Source: Prorocentrum cordatum (lineage: Eukaryota > Sar > Dinophyceae > Prorocentrales > Prorocentraceae). From it: a stretch of 64,000 nucleotides of DNA. A program made the translations under genes and the position numbers. A model generated the notes under the pieces. That model was not told the DNA's origin and searched no databases. It saw only the letters and a program-made list of their open reading frames with translations. Below are positions 10,640-21,904 of this stretch, in pieces. Positions within the stretch are counted from its first letter, which is position 1, and every line of letters starts with the position of its first letter. The stretch covers positions 233,110-297,109 of the forward strand of contig CAUYUJ010015751.1 in assembly GCA_963575745.1 (NCBI GenBank), written 5' to 3'.

Positions 10640-11380
10640 CCAGAGCCCTAAACTATATCATCTCTGGGGTTGAATTATCGTGGGCACGGGGGCGGGTGGG
10701 TCCACGGCAATGTGGGGTATCTGAATCTCCCGTGTCTTTATCACCAACAGCTGATCTGGCGTACCATTTGCACCTACGGCGGCTACAGCTATAAGAAGCA
10801 ATTCTACGCAGTGGCCTCGCGGCCGAACAGGCCCCAAAGCCCGACGTGGATTCCTCACACACGCATGCAGATTACCTGACGCATTGCCAAAACACCAGCT
10901 GCGTGTGGCCGCGTGGATGGAACAACCCACTCCCGAGACTGGTGGATAGAGCTCTTTCATGCACCTCCTTGGCGGTTACCTTAATCGCCAGTTGAGTGTT
11001 GCGGCCTCGGAAGCGATAACACGAAGAGCACAACTTGTCCCTACCCGGCATATTGTTTCCTGGCTTCACTTCCACCCTTCCGCCCCGCACCCCCCCTCTG
11101 TTCGCCCACCTGACCTACTCTGTCCCATTCTTTTGGTGGCAGGGCGGGTGGGGGTGTCCTCAGCGGGGGTGGGGGAAGGGACAAGAGGGCCCCACCGCCA
11201 GCTGTCTTGGCAAGGGCAATGCCGGCCGCGACGATGAGTCACTGCTTAGGCCCATGCAAGCCCAGCCACCATCTGTCTCAACCCCGCCTCTTTTGTCTGT
11301 TCGTGCCGCCTTGCCACCGCCTAGTTCCAGCCTACCTCCACTTTCGCCTCACCACCTGCGGGGTGGGCGGGGGGAGGTAC
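10640..11380. other. No recognisable gene or repeat
   Basis: Open frames are short or lie in GC-rich shadow frames. Nothing conserved is visible. Confidence 0.35.
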
Positions 11381-11385
11381 TGTCT

Positions 11386-11566
11386 GGACGCCCGAAATGC
11401 CCAACAGCAGTTCCTGCTCATTTTGAACAGGACTCGCTGTCGGTGTCGCCGCAGCCGTGTACATTTGAGACAGAATGCCGCCTGCCCAACAGCGGCCGCT
11501 GTTGGTTTGGGACAACATTTGTTGTTGGGCATTGTATCATTTTTTCCGTACCCATTTCGGGCGTCC
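11386..11566. mobile_element. Fold-back element with 14-bp terminal inverted repeats
   Basis: ggacgcccgaaatg at 11386-11399 is exactly inverted at 11553-11566. Further in, the left arm's gcccaacagc is matched by an inverted copy on the right. A perfect 20-bp palindrome around gcggccgc sits at 11486-11505. Confidence 0.65.
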
Positions 11567-11599
11567 AAGTAACGGGGTGCAGGAAAGGGAACCGTCCCT

Positions 11600-12470
11600 G
11601 GCTGCATTGGCGCACGCCAACGCAGTCGCGGCATCCATGCTGGCAACCAAGAACGTCAGCGTCTCACGCTCTCCTGATCTAGAGGCGCCCCTTCTCCCAC
11701 TCCTGCGCAGCGGCGGGCACGCGGCCCAGCCACTCGCCAGCCAGCGCCACTCGTTGCTCGACCTCGGCGGACCACCTGCTTCTCTTCATGTGTTCCCTGC
11801 ACCTCATCGTGCTGCCCTCTGTGCAGCCAGCAGCAGCGCGTGCCATCGCCGCAGCCCTCCCTCCGCCGCGCGCCAGTTGTTCGCGCCCTGGCACACTTGC
11901 GGGGGCGGCGCCCCTCGGCGGCGCGGGGAGGCTACTTTCTTACACCCCGAGGCCACCGCCTCAGGATAGCGTTCGCCTCCCGTTGACCCCGCCAGAAGCC
12001 TTGGGCGGCCCCCTTTGCCGCGCCCGTGGCAAACCTGCGCCTGCCTCGGCGGGCTGGGGGTTCCCTGGCCTCGGCAGGGGCTCGTCCCGCTGGGCCCTTT
12101 GCGCCACCCTGGCTCGGGCGAGTGTGGCCCCCGCCACGCTCGTTCACCAGTCCGCAACTCAACGCGCCCTGAGTGGGAGGGTTGGCGCAGTGTGGCCACC
12201 GCCGCACGATGGCGCAACCTTAATTCCCCACGCTCGAGGAAACTTCCACCTGGCCTTCAGTCCCTCCCTCCTCGGTTGGACTCGGGGTCAGGAGTTGGAT
12301 GCTTCCCTGCGGCATGGGGGAGGCCCGTGCGCCATGCAGTTTTAGCGAGTGTGGCCAGGGCACACATGCAACAGCAATACCACACGCCGCACTGCCTCAG
12401 CAACCGCCGCCGTTCGTCACGCAGCCGTCGCATCTGGTCAGTTTCCCCATCTCCTCCCTTCGTCGTGCTG
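11600..12470. other. GC-rich stretch, several overlapping open frames, no supported gene
   Basis: Both strands are open for more than 130 codons, as expected from high GC. Peptides are alanine/proline/arginine-rich without motifs. Confidence 0.35.
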
Positions 12471-12475
12471 ATGTC

Positions 12476-12514
12476 AAGTCGGGCCTGCCTGTCCCTCTAC
12501 AGGAGGAATATTCA
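12476..12514 (+). mobile_element. Family A, solo left end
   Basis: agtcgggcctgcctgtccct then ctacaggaggaatattcaaa. No matching right end is found within 250 bp, so this is a truncated or decayed copy. Confidence 0.6.
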
Positions 12515-12666
12515 AACATACAAAAAAAGATAGTCTGGGTACGATTTGTTTACTGGCGGGTGCAGGGGGACCTTGCTACCCCGCCCCTGTGGGGGTCTGC
12601 TTGTCACACTCTCATCTCGGCGGCGACGATAGGGCAGTGATTTCTTCTTCGCTTCTTGCTGCTCTC

Positions 12667-12770
12667 CGCTCTCAGAGCGTTCCGGAAGGCTCTGAGCAGG
12701 CCGCGGCGCCAGAGACGTCCAGAGATCCGCGGGATCTCCGAGATTCTCGACTTTCATCTCTACCCGAACT
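12667..12770. repeat. Dispersed repeat I, copy 1
   Basis: ctctcagagcgttccggaag, gctctgag, aggccgcggcgcc, agagacgtcc, gagattctcga. Same order at 44350-44470. Confidence 0.65.
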
Positions 12771-12820
12771 TCCGTCCTCGTCCTGGCTTCGTCTTACACC
12801 TGCGGCCCAGCCTCGGCGGC

Positions 12821-12949
12821 GACGATAGGGGCGAATAGCCCAGGGGCGGGCATTGCACGTATTCGCCCAGAAGCCTTTTCGAAGGCATAGATCATCGGCG
12901 CACCTGAATATATGTATTGCTCTCCCCTGGGCTATTCGCCCCTATCGTC
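12821..12949. mobile_element. 129-bp element with perfect 26-bp terminal inverted repeats
   Basis: gacgataggggcgaatagcc then cagggg (12821-12846) is exactly inverted at 12924-12949. The interior contains atagatcatcggcg and has no ORF. Perfect arms suggest a recent insertion or active maintenance. A partial copy of the left end occurs near 12617. Confidence 0.8.
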
Positions 12950-13197
12950 TCCTCTGACCATCCCACAGACACCCTGGTTTGATTCTCCCGCCTCCAAGGG
13001 CAGTCACCCCCCGGGGGCGGGGGGAGAATGGCTGCGTCGGATCGACACGAGCGCCAGCAGCTGCCAGCCACCAGTTGGAGTTGAAAAAGGATGTCGAGGA
13101 GAAGGATGAAGCGGGGATGAAGCACAACAAGGAGGCGGAGGAAAAGGATGCGTAAGAGGGACGGGAGGGTGCATGTGCAGGGATCTGAGGATGGGAA

Positions 13198-13355
13198 GGG
13201 GGAGGAGGAGGAGGAGGAGGAGGAGGAGGAGGAGGAGGAGGAGGAGGAGGAGGAGAAGAAGGAGAAGAAGGAGTAGGAGGAGGAGGGAGGGGGAGGAGGA
13301 CGATAATGAGGGGGACGATGAAGAGGAGGAGGAGGAGGAGCAGCAGGAGGAGAAC
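13198..13355. repeat. GGA microsatellite
   Basis: Nearly pure gga to 13254, then degenerate gga/gaa. Encodes poly-R, -E or -G in all frames; not a gene. Confidence 0.9.
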
Positions 13356-13439
13356 GAGAGTAAACCCCAAAACCATCATCGATGCTGGAATCGATCATCC
13401 CCGAAGTTCCCTGTTCACAGGCCCCATACAAGGATTCAT

Positions 13440-13690
13440 TGCCACTGAGGGAAGTGCCCCGTTGGGAGACAACCGCTTGAAGATCCTAAACCGTGCCAAA
13501 AACACCATTCTCACGACTTTAACGCCGCATGCCAACTTGACGATTGCGTTATGACGGTCCTGAATCGTGCCAGAGCACCGTTTTCCGGACGTAAGCAGCA
13601 CGAAAGAACTTTCACTGTCGCGCCCTGACAGCCCTGAATCTATCCCAAGCGCTCCTGGTGCTTTAACCATGAGCATCAGTTTAGCTCTGG
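13440..13690. other. No gene; weak internal repetition
   Basis: gatcctaaaccgtgccaaaaacacc and ggtcctgaatcgtgccagagcacc (near 13481 and 13556) look like decayed direct repeats. Confidence 0.4.
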
Positions 13691-13699
13691 CGTATTTGT

Positions 13700-13900
13700 G
13701 CCACGCATGTGCGCGGCGCTAAGGTGAGAGCCACATGTTGAAAACGAGCCGCCCTCAATATTTGAAGCTCTGAAGCGCAAAGGCGAGAACAACATCAGGC
13801 ACCTGTCCTCAAGCCGTGAAGTTCGTGGAACCGTTTGAGACTAATTTGCGCGGCGCTAAAACTAGAGCTACATGTTGGAATCGACCCGCCCTCCATCTGT
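13700..13900. repeat. Direct repeat, period about 140 bp
   Basis: gcgcggcgctaaggtgagag then ccacatgttgaaaacgagcc at 13710 recurs as gcgcggcgctaaaactagag then ctacatgttggaatcgaccc at 13850. Confidence 0.65.
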
Positions 13901-14234
13901 GAGACGGTTGCCAGCTGTTGCGTTTGAGGCACATAAGTGGCAAGGAAGTCAAAGGCCACATTTCGGCCCGCCCTCCCGACCGACCTCGGGGTGCGACAGG
14001 GAGAAGTTTTCTAGAAGTAAAGCGAATGAAGGAGAAGGAGGGGGGCGCAGCCCGCCCTCCCCTGGCCCCCCCCTCCTCCTCGCCCTCCTCCTGGCAGGGG
14101 GCCCCGGGTACGCCGCCCCCCCCCCAGACGGGCCTCGCGCGCGCCCGCGGCCAGGCGAACGTGGAGAAGAGGCTGGAGTACATCAAGGGTGAGCTCGACA
14201 GGCCACGCGCCACTTCCCACAGGGCGGGGGGCGA

Positions 14235-14350
14235 GAGGAGGAGGAGGAGGAGGAGGAGGAGGAGGAGGAGGAGGAGGAGGAGGAGGAGGAGGAGGGAGCG
14301 CGGAGGAGGAGGGAGCGCGGAGGAGGCGTCAGGAGGAGGAGGAGGAGGAG
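14235..14350. repeat. GGA microsatellite
   Basis: About 115 bp of gga with a duplicated gagcgcgga interruption. Confidence 0.9.
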
Positions 14351-14844
14351 GCGGGGCTTGGGTCGGACGATGGAGGGGGACTTGCAGGGAAAAAGGGGAC
14401 ACGAAACATCTCCTGCGCCCAGCTGCTCTCGGCCCCGCCGCCGAGCGTGTCGCCCTCGATGCCCAGACCCGCTCGGGCAATGAGAAAATCATGACGGGAG
14501 GCTTCTGGCTGTCTTCGGCCTCTTAGGGGCCTTTACCCGCCTTCGAGACCGTTAAACATGGACTCAGCATGAACACCCGGTCCGGGGGAATGGGCCGAGA
14601 CCTCTGGGGCTCGACGTGAGGACAAAATCCTGACGTCGGGGGTCTGGGCACACTGGCGCCCCTGGAGCCTCCCGGCGCGGGGGGGCGCCCGGAGGAGGGG
14701 AGGCCCGTGAGGCAGAGGATGGGAGTCGAGGTGGCCGGCGCCGACGCGTCGGCGTCGTCGTCGTCGTCGAGGCGTCCCGTCTCTCAGGCGCCTCCGCTGA
14801 ATTCGCTTCGAATTGCTGGTCAAAGCGTATCCCTCACACGTTTC

Positions 14845-15415
14845 GTGGCCTGATGGGGAGCTCCACCGAATGCCCCAGTGTCAGTGACCACATGCGTCTC
14901 CCCCACTCACTACGGCACACCCCTCACGCCTAGTAGCCCAAGAGGGAGCTCCACCGAAGGACCCGGTGGCAGTACGAACTCACGTGCGTCTCCCCCGCCC
15001 AGTACGGTGCACCCCTCACACGTTTCATGGCCCTCAACGGAGCTCCACAGAAGTCCCCATTGACAGAGTCCGCATGTGCCCCCTCGCCCACTACACCGAA
15101 CCTCCTCCTACGTTGCGTGGCCTCATCTGGGGTCTCCACCGAAGGCCCCAGCAGCAGTTCTCGCACGCGTCTCCCCCGCCCATCACTGCACGCCTCACAC
15201 GTGTCGTGGCCCTACAAGGAGCTCCACCGGAGTCACCAGTGGCAGTACCTACATGCGTCTCCCCAGCCCGTTACTGCGCACACCTCCCACATTTCCTTGC
15301 TCTATAGGGAGCTCCACCGAAGACCCCGCGGCAGTGCTCACCTGCGTCTCCCCCGCCCATTACGGCACATCTCTTACACGTGTTTTGCCCCCATATGGAG
15401 TTCCACCTAAGACGA
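14845..15415 (-). repeat. 90-bp tandem array, diverged, minus orientation
   Basis: About six units with cctcacacgtttcgtggcc, ggagctccaccgaag, ccccagtggcagt, gcgtctcccccgcccatta. These are the reverse complement of units in the 19480-20935 array. Copies here are more diverged. Confidence 0.8.
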
Positions 15416-15589
15416 TATTCACAATTGCGTCACGCACCTTTGCACATTGTTGGGTCTTTCGCAAGCGCAAGTGTTTTCTCGCACACGTTTCGCTGGACGC
15501 TGCAGGTTGCAGCCCAAACCTGGTCAGCGCAAACAAAGAAACGAAGAGGGGGAGGGAGGGAGGGAGCCAGGGAAGGAGGAAGGGAACGC

Positions 15590-15670
15590 GGGAGGAGGAG
15601 GAGGAGGAGGAGGAGGAGGAGGAGGAGGAGGAGGAGGAGGAGGAGTGGGAGTGGGAGTGGGAGGAGGATG
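15590..15670. repeat. GGA microsatellite
   Basis: gga repeat ending in gtggga repeats. Confidence 0.85.
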
Positions 15671-15679
15671 AGTAAGAAG

Positions 15680-16280
15680 AGACGGAGACAGGGAGCGAGG
15701 GAGGGAGGGAGGGAGGATGGAGGCGGATGCGTCGTCCCCCTATCCGCCCGAACGCGAGGGCGAACGCCCTCTGTGAGGAGAAGGAGAAAGAGCTGCAGGA
15801 GAAGCAGAAGCAGCTCGTCAAGACCGCCGCCGGCCGCTGGGGCCTGCCTCCCTTGGACGAAGTTCAGCGCATTTGGGGCTCAGCCGGAGTGCGTGGTCCT
15901 GCAAGGCCAGATCTGGGCTGAGCCATGTTTGTCGGGCGGGTGGTGATGGGTGGTGACTTGAATGCGGGGTGAGGAGAAGGGCCCTCAAGGGGCACTGTGG
16001 GCCCCTTTTGGGCCCCTGCTGGCTCCAGAAGAGGGAACATAAAATGCCACTTCAAGGTTAAGATGCTTCACCGCACATTTAGGTCAGCCCCCCTTTACCA
16101 CCCGCCCGAAGCTGGGAACCGCTCGCGGCCCTGGAGGCGGCCTTACATCTTGGCTGAGCCAGGCTTGGGAAGCCCCCCCCAGCAAATTGTAGCAGCCCTG
16201 TTTTTCTAGATTGGCCGAGCCGGGTTTGCGATGAACCAGTCTGGTCCACGCCCGGCCCGTTCTTGAACTTCGAACCTCGT
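15680..16280. other. No supported gene; inverted gggccc motifs
   Basis: aagggccctcaaggggc ... gggccccttttgggcccct near 15979-16017 could form a small hairpin. Related ctgggctgagcca / ttggctgagccagg motifs recur at 15914, 16150 and 16212. Confidence 0.4.
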
Positions 16281-16285
16281 TGTTG

Positions 16286-16350
16286 TGAGGAGGAGGAGGA
16301 GGAGGAGGAGGAGGAGGAGGAGGAGGAGGAGGAGGAGGAGGAGGAGGTGG
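16286..16350. repeat. GGA microsatellite
   Basis: Pure gga over about 65 bp, on the opposite strand sense to the CCT tract that follows at 16680. Confidence 0.9.
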
Positions 16351-16679
16351 AGGCCGTTCGGGGTTCAGTCGAATTTCTCCGAGTCACATCCTCCCCTTCC
16401 GCTGGTGACGGCGGCCCTGCGGCGGCGGCGGCGATGGCGGCGGCGACGTCGGTGCCACGCAGCGGGCCGCCCGCGCGGTGCGAAGCCGCGCCCGCGCGGC
16501 GCCGCCCGCAGGATGCAGCAGGACGCCGCCAGCGCCGGCGGCTGAGGGGCCCGCGGCGGGCGGGGCGCCAGCCGCCCTCGTCGCATCGGCGCGTGCGCGC
16601 GTCCGCGGCGGGGCGCCGGCTTGGAGCCGCGTCGCCCTCGGGCTGTGCCAGAAGTGCCCCTCCTCCTCTTCCCTCATCC

Positions 16680-17010
16680 ACCTCCCCCCCCCCTCCTTCT
16701 CCACCTCTGTCCCGCCCTCCTCTCCTCCTCCTCCTCCTCCTCCTCCTCTCCTCCTCCATCTCCACTCCTCCCTCCACCTCCTCCTCCTTCTCCTCTTCCT
16801 CCTCCTCCTCCTCCTCCTCCTCCTCCTCCTCCTCCTCCTCCCCTCCTCCTCCTCCTCCTCCTCCTCCTCCTCCTCCTCCTCTTCCTCCCCCTCTACCTCC
16901 CCCTCACCTCCTTCTCTGCCTCCGTCCTTCCCTCCTCCTCTCCTCCTCCTCCTCCTCCTCCTCCTCCTCCTCCTCCTCCTCCTCCTCCATCCTCCACTCC
17001 CCCCTCCTTC
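16680..17010. repeat. Long CCT microsatellite
   Basis: About 330 bp of cct with ctt/ccc interruptions. The GC-rich 330-bp stretch between it and the preceding GGA tract has no gene. Confidence 0.9.
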
Positions 17011-17394
17011 TGCCCCCGCCCCCCTCAACGCCGTCATTCCTGCATGGAGGTGGGCGATTAAGACAGTATCCCCCACCGGGGCTCGCCTTCCCAGATTGCA
17101 GGGCGAACGAGTAATATTTGGCCCCAGGATCTTCTCGGGCTGTGCCAGGCCCAGGGATCTTCGGTACGGTCGTCGGACCGAGGTATAAGATCGAGGTCGC
17201 TTCGGGGAGGGTACCTTGATGTTATTCGTGCATGTGGGATGTGCTTGTGCATCCAGGGGAGGGTGCGCTTGGATGTTCTGAGTGTTGTGACTGGCGGAGG
17301 GTCTCATGGTTTTGGAGAATGTTCTTTTGTCCTAGGTCCAGCGGTGGCAAATCATGGCAGCCTGGTATGTCCTCGAAATTTTACTTGTAGAGTG

Positions 17395-17545
17395 CATTAG
17401 CGCGCACTAGCATCTGGTGATCGATGTGAGGGCCGATTTAGCGTCGAATAGCGTCGACCTAGCGTCAATGACCGTCGATTGGAATATCGCAAGAGCCAGC
17501 AATATGGCATGCCAGGCTCCCGTGAGTTGCAACCGAAGGGTTCAG
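17395..17545 (+). repeat. Dispersed repeat N, copy 1 (agcgtcga minisatellite inside)
   Basis: gcactagcatctggtgatcg, then four or five ttagcgtcgaat-like units, then gccagcaatatggc and cagtgagttgc-like end. The same order occurs at 42545-42740. Confidence 0.7.
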
Positions 17546-17954
17546 AGGAGGACGGGGCGAGACAACGATACGGCAGTTGGCCGTCGGGGGGGGGGGGCCT
17601 CGTCGCCACTTCTCGGCCGCAGCTCGGAGGAGTGGTGCGTTGGTACCCTGGGGAGGGGGCCCGTGAGCGACTTTGAGTTGCTGTTGTCTCATTTCGCCCT
17701 GCTCCACAGGGTGTCCCCAGCATCTCCATGGAGGCCCACACGGCCTCCAGAGCACCACTCGCGAGGCCCAGGGGGTCCAGGCTGGGGCTCCAAGCTGGAA
17801 CTCAAGGCCGGGGTACTTCTCTTGTGACCCGTCGCTGCAAGAACCATGCAGCATCGCAGACATTCGCGACCAGAGCCCCCCGACCCCGTCTCTCTGCGGC
17901 ACCGCTCGCGCCGGACCGATCTGTGTCGGTCTTGGGGGCTGGAAATGCAACAGG

Positions 17955-18118
17955 GGAAGAAACACACAGACACAATTAATCGCCGATCTTCAGGAAAACG
18001 TAGGAAAATATGGGAACCGGGGGGGGGGGAAACGAACATCCAGACAATATGTGAAAATGTTGGGAATCCTGGGACTTGTGTCTATTTATTTGTGTGTCCC
18101 TGGGCCTCTTCAAACATG
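17955..18118 (+). repeat. Family B dispersed repeat, copy 1
   Basis: Begins gaaacacacagacacaatta, contains aaaatatgggaa, ends tttatttgtgtgtccctggg. The start resembles the inverted end, so it may be a weak terminal-inverted-repeat element. Copies at 19285, 21020 and 36925. Confidence 0.65.
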
Positions 18119-18534
18119 GCAGGACGACGCCTGGCCCGGAAAGAAAAAACGCGCGGCGCCAGGCGGTCAGGGGGTTGGGAGCGCAGCACCCGATCGTCGC
18201 CTGCCGCTGCCCGCGGCCGCGTGCGGGCACCCTGGAGAGCGCGGTGGCACCGCTCGGCTTCGGGATGCTGGCCTCGGAGGTCGACAGGCCTCCTACCCTG
18301 ACGCGTCGATTAGCGAATTGGCCGAATTAGCGTCGCGGCCGTCATTTTTGTGGGTCCAGGTCCGTCGGTTTCGGTCCCGGGACGGTTTCACTAAAGGGAG
18401 GTTTATTGAAGGGAGGCTTGTCCACCGCCGAGTATCAGCAGCGGGGATGCTCGAGGGAGGGAAGTGCGAGTTTCGAACTTCGAGGGGGGAAGTTCGAGCT
18501 TCGAGGTTCGAGGTTCGAGGTGTTCGGGCGCTTT

Positions 18535-18660
18535 CGTTGGTTCTCAGCAGTTCTCCAGCCTCGGGGTGCTTGCCAGCAGCTACGCCTCGCCGAAGGCGTT
18601 CCGGGGACGCCCAGATCGTCCCGAACGGCCGACGGAGCCCCGAGCCATGACCCGAAAGCC
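18535..18660 (+). repeat. Dispersed repeat M, copy 1
   Basis: gttggttctcagcag ... ccagcagctacgcctcgccg ... gatcgtcc ... atgaccc. Same order at 28300-28440. Confidence 0.65.
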
Positions 18661-18839
18661 AAACTCGGCGGCGCGCGAGGGGGGCAGGCGGGATTGCTCA
18701 GAAGCCCTCGTCCCTTCTGAGAGGTTTTGGCTTGTGTCGTCCGGGGAGGCTTAGAAGACTTCTCGGAAGGCCAGAGCCTTCTGAGAAGGCCCGCCTGCCT
18801 ACTTCAAACTAACGATGTGGTGTTGTTGCGTCTTGTTAT

Positions 18840-18940
18840 TCCGTGGGCGGGCTGGCGCCCCATCTACTCTATCCGCCTTCCTTCTTCATGCTTTACCTAC
18901 TTCTTCCGACCTACGTGGAAGTCTACAGGGGAAACCCATG
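18840..18940 (+). repeat. Dispersed repeat J, copy 3
   Basis: gcgccccatctactctatcc ... tacttcttccgacctacgtgg. It abuts repeat K. Confidence 0.5.
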
Positions 18941-19100
18941 CCGAGAAACACCCTGGTTGCCTGCAGGGTGCCCCGAGCTTCTTGGGCTTCGATCCTTTTG
19001 CTAACGGACAGCGCGGGGCTCCCGCACCGGAAGTTCATGGACGTCTTGGGGCCTCAGGGTTGCGTGTCTTGTGGAAGGTTTCTTGTGGTCGAGCCCCTAC
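18940..19100 (+). repeat. Dispersed repeat K, copy 2
   Basis: cccatgccgagaaacaccct, ttgggcttcgatcc, ggggcctcagggttg, tgtggaaggtttcttgtggt. Orientation as at 8610. Confidence 0.75.
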
Positions 19101-19284
19101 TCTCAGTTCGAACTCGAAGGTTCATGGCGCCAACATCGCAGAGTGGATTACTTTCGGGAAACAATGGGATGGGCCCGAACTGTCCTGGAGAATTTTGCTC
19201 CGGATTTCGAAGTGAAGTTCGCGCGATTTCTGTTGTCCAGGAAAAGGGGGCCACAAAAAATCCGACGTGAAGTTCACTTCGTTT

Positions 19285-19405
19285 TTCGCAGGTCCCTCTA
19301 CAGGAGGAGGGGAAAAAACACAGACACAATTAATCGTCGATTCCCAGAGAAAGATTCGAAAATTTGGGAAGTTGGGGGGAAGACGAAAATCCAACATTAG
19401 CCTGG
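19285..19405 (+). repeat. Family B dispersed repeat, copy 2, fused to a family A-like end
   Basis: ggtccctctacaggaggagg resembles the family A left end and runs into aaaaaacacagacacaatta of family B. The right end of B is missing. Confidence 0.55.
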
Positions 19406-19479
19406 CGAAGAACCCAACCATATGCAGTTGTCAGTACCGAAGCTGCGGGTTTCATCTTCAGTGGAACTCCCCATAGGAC

Positions 19480-20935
19480 TACGGAACGTGTGAGGGGTGT
19501 GTCGAGATGGGTGCCACTGGGGCATTCGGCGAAGCTCCCTATGGGGACATGAAACACGCGCGGGGCGTGCCGACATGGGTGGCGGAAACGCATGTGAGGG
19601 CCGCCACTGGGGCCTCCAGTGGAACTCCCTATGGGTCCCCGAAACATGATGCTGCTGCGGGGGGGGTGCCAGGATGGATGGCGGAGACGCATGTAAGCGC
19701 CGCTACTGGGGCCTTCGGTGGAGCTCCCTATGGGGCCACGAAGCGCGTGAGGGGTGTACTGGGATGTGTGGCGGGGACGCATGTGAGCGCCGCCACTGGG
19801 GCCTTCGGTGCAGCTCCCTATGGGGCCACGAAACGTGTGAGGGGTGTGCCGAATTGGGTGCGGGTGGTGACGCATGCGGGCGGTGCCACTGGGGCCTTCG
19901 GTGGAGCTCCCTATGGGGCCACGAAACCTGTTGTTGTGAGGGGCGTGCCGGGATGGGTGGCGGGGACGCATGTGAGCGCGGCCGCTGGGGCCTTCGGTGG
20001 AGCTCCCTATGGGGCCACGAAACGTGTGAGGGGTGTGCCGAATTGGGTGGGTGTGGGTGACGCATGTGAGCGCCGCCACTGGGGCCTCCGGTGGATGATG
20101 GGGCCACGAAACCTGTCAGGGATGTGCCGAAATGGGTGTGCGGGACGCATGCGCATGTGAGCGCCGCCACTGGGGCCTTCGGTGGAGCTCCCTATGGGGC
20201 CACGAAACGTGTGAGGGGTGTGCCGAATGGGTGTGCGGGACGCATGCGGGCGGCAGCACTGGGGCCTTCGGTGGAGCTCCCTATGGGGCCACGAAACGTG
20301 TGAGGGGTGTGCCGAATTGGGTGTGCGGGACGCATGCGGGCGGCAGCACTGGGGCCTTCGGTGGAGCTCCCTATGGGGCCACGAAACGTGTGAGGGGTGT
20401 GCTGAACGACGCATGCGGTGCAGGGGGCCTTCGTGGGGCTCCTATGGGGCCACGAAGCGTGTGAGGGGTGTGCCGAATTGGGTGTGCGGGACGCATGCGG
20501 GCGGCAGCAGTGGGGCCTTCGGTGGGGCTCCCTATGGGGTCACGAAACGTGTGAGGGGTGTGCTGAATTGGGTGTGCGGGACGCATGCGGGCGGCAGCAG
20601 TGGGGCCTTCGGTGGGGCTCCCTATGGGGCCACGAAACGTGTGAGGGGTGTGCCGAATTGGGTGTGCGGGACGCATGCGGGCGGCAGTACTGGGGCCTTC
20701 GGTGGGGCTCCCTATGGGGCCACGAAACGTGTGAGGGGTGTGCCGAATGTGCGGGACGCATGCGGGCGGCAGCACTGGGGCCTTCGGTGGGGCTCCCTAT
20801 GGGGCCACGAAACGTGTGAGGGGTGTGCCGAATTGGGTGTGCGGGACGCATGCGGGCGGCAGCACTGGGGCCTTCGGTGGAGCTCCCTATGGGGCTACGA
20901 AACGTGTGAGGGGTGCGCCGTGAGCAGAGGCAACG
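19480..20935 (+). repeat. 90-bp tandem array, about 15 units
   Basis: Unit: gtgtgaggggtgtgccgaat, tgggtgtgcgggacgcatgc, gggcggcagcact, ggggccttcggtggagctcc, ctatggggccacgaaac. Ninety bases are 30 codons, so long frames stay open on both strands and show 30-residue repeats. Distal units (20220-20900) are the most homogeneous. No start context, unique flank or domain supports a real protein. Confidence 0.9.
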
Positions 20936-21019
20936 AGGTAGAGGAGGGCGGAGGGAGGAGGCAGCGGGAGGAGGAGGAAGGAGACGCGGGGCACCGTCTC
21001 TTCAAAACGAGGACCCAAC

Positions 21020-21110
21020 ACCACAGGATGGTTGGGAATAATATCGAAAAATATGGGAGATCATGGGTTTTGTGTGTATTTATTTGTGTGTCCTAGGGCC
21101 CCTTCACTAC
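21020..21110 (+). repeat. Family B dispersed repeat, copy 3 (right part)
   Basis: tatcgaaaaatatgggagat ... tatttatttgtgtgtcctag. Confidence 0.55.
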
Positions 21111-21111
21111 A

Positions 21112-21253
21112 TGAAGAATGTTAAAAAATAATCAGAAAAATAGCCAGGGGACGATGATGCTTCGACTATTTGCTTTAAAGATGCGTTGAACATGTTTCGA
21201 CTTTTTTACGTTTCCTCCCACATCCGCCTGTGTAGGGGGGACTCGCCCGACCC
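21112..21253 (+). mobile_element. Family A element, copy 5, decayed left end
   Basis: Interior (ggggacgatgatgcttcgac) matches copy 6. Right end tccgcctgtgtaggggggac then tcgcccgacc. The left end is not recognisable. Confidence 0.55.
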
Positions 21254-21669
21254 AGCCTGAGATCGGCGTCACCCCAGCATACTTATACTATATGTGCGTC
21301 GTGCCCCCAGGGGCGACGCGCGCACATAGAAATCTGACTGTATATACGTCGTGGCGGTCGCGTTCTGGCCGCACCGCTTGGGAAATCATATGCTACAACA
21401 TGGCATACTGTGTGTTCAGGTCGCACGCGCGCCTCCAAGGAGGACATATAGTCTTTGTGCGTCCCATGAGATCTTGGCGTGGCGATCTGTCCACAGTCGC
21501 CGTCCCTCTGCCGCGCGTCTTCATGTGGGACTCGCTCCCCTTCCTCCTCCCCCCCCTGCGCGGCCGCCCCCTCCGCTCCTCCCCGCCCTTCTCTCGCGCG
21601 CCGGACCACTGGCCGACCCGGTGCCCCCGGTCGGTGGGTTTCTCCGAAGGGCTTAGGCGATCCCTCCTC

Positions 21670-21842
21670 CCCTTCCTCCTCTGCCTCCTCCCCCTCCTCC
21701 TCCTCCTCCTCCTTCTCCTCCTCCTCCTTCTCCTCCTCCTTCTCCTCCTCGTCCTCCTCTTCCTTCTCCTCCTCCTCTTCCTCCTCCTCCTCCTCCTCTC
21801 CACCCCCCCTCCTACTCCTCCTCCTCCTCCTCCTCCTCCTCG
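21670..21842. repeat. CCT microsatellite
   Basis: cct/ctt over about 170 bp. Confidence 0.9.
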
Positions 21843-21904
21843 TGTCGCCTGAGGCCCCGGGGGAAGCCGTGCACCTCCGATCGGTGCCCCGCGTGAGACT
21901 TCTG

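Noticed and set aside
11035-12533. Several 130-215 codon frames at 11.0-12.5 kb
   Set aside because: Both strands are open at once, composition follows GC content, and frames cross a fold-back element.
16263-17307. Overlapping long frames around 16.3-17.3 kb
   Set aside because: GGA and CCT tracts plus a GC-rich island; no motif or unbiased composition.
19507-21096. Proteins made of 30-residue repeats (GAFGGAPYGATKRVRGVPNW type)
   Set aside because: Frames are open on both strands because the repeat is 90 bp; there is no unique domain or credible start.
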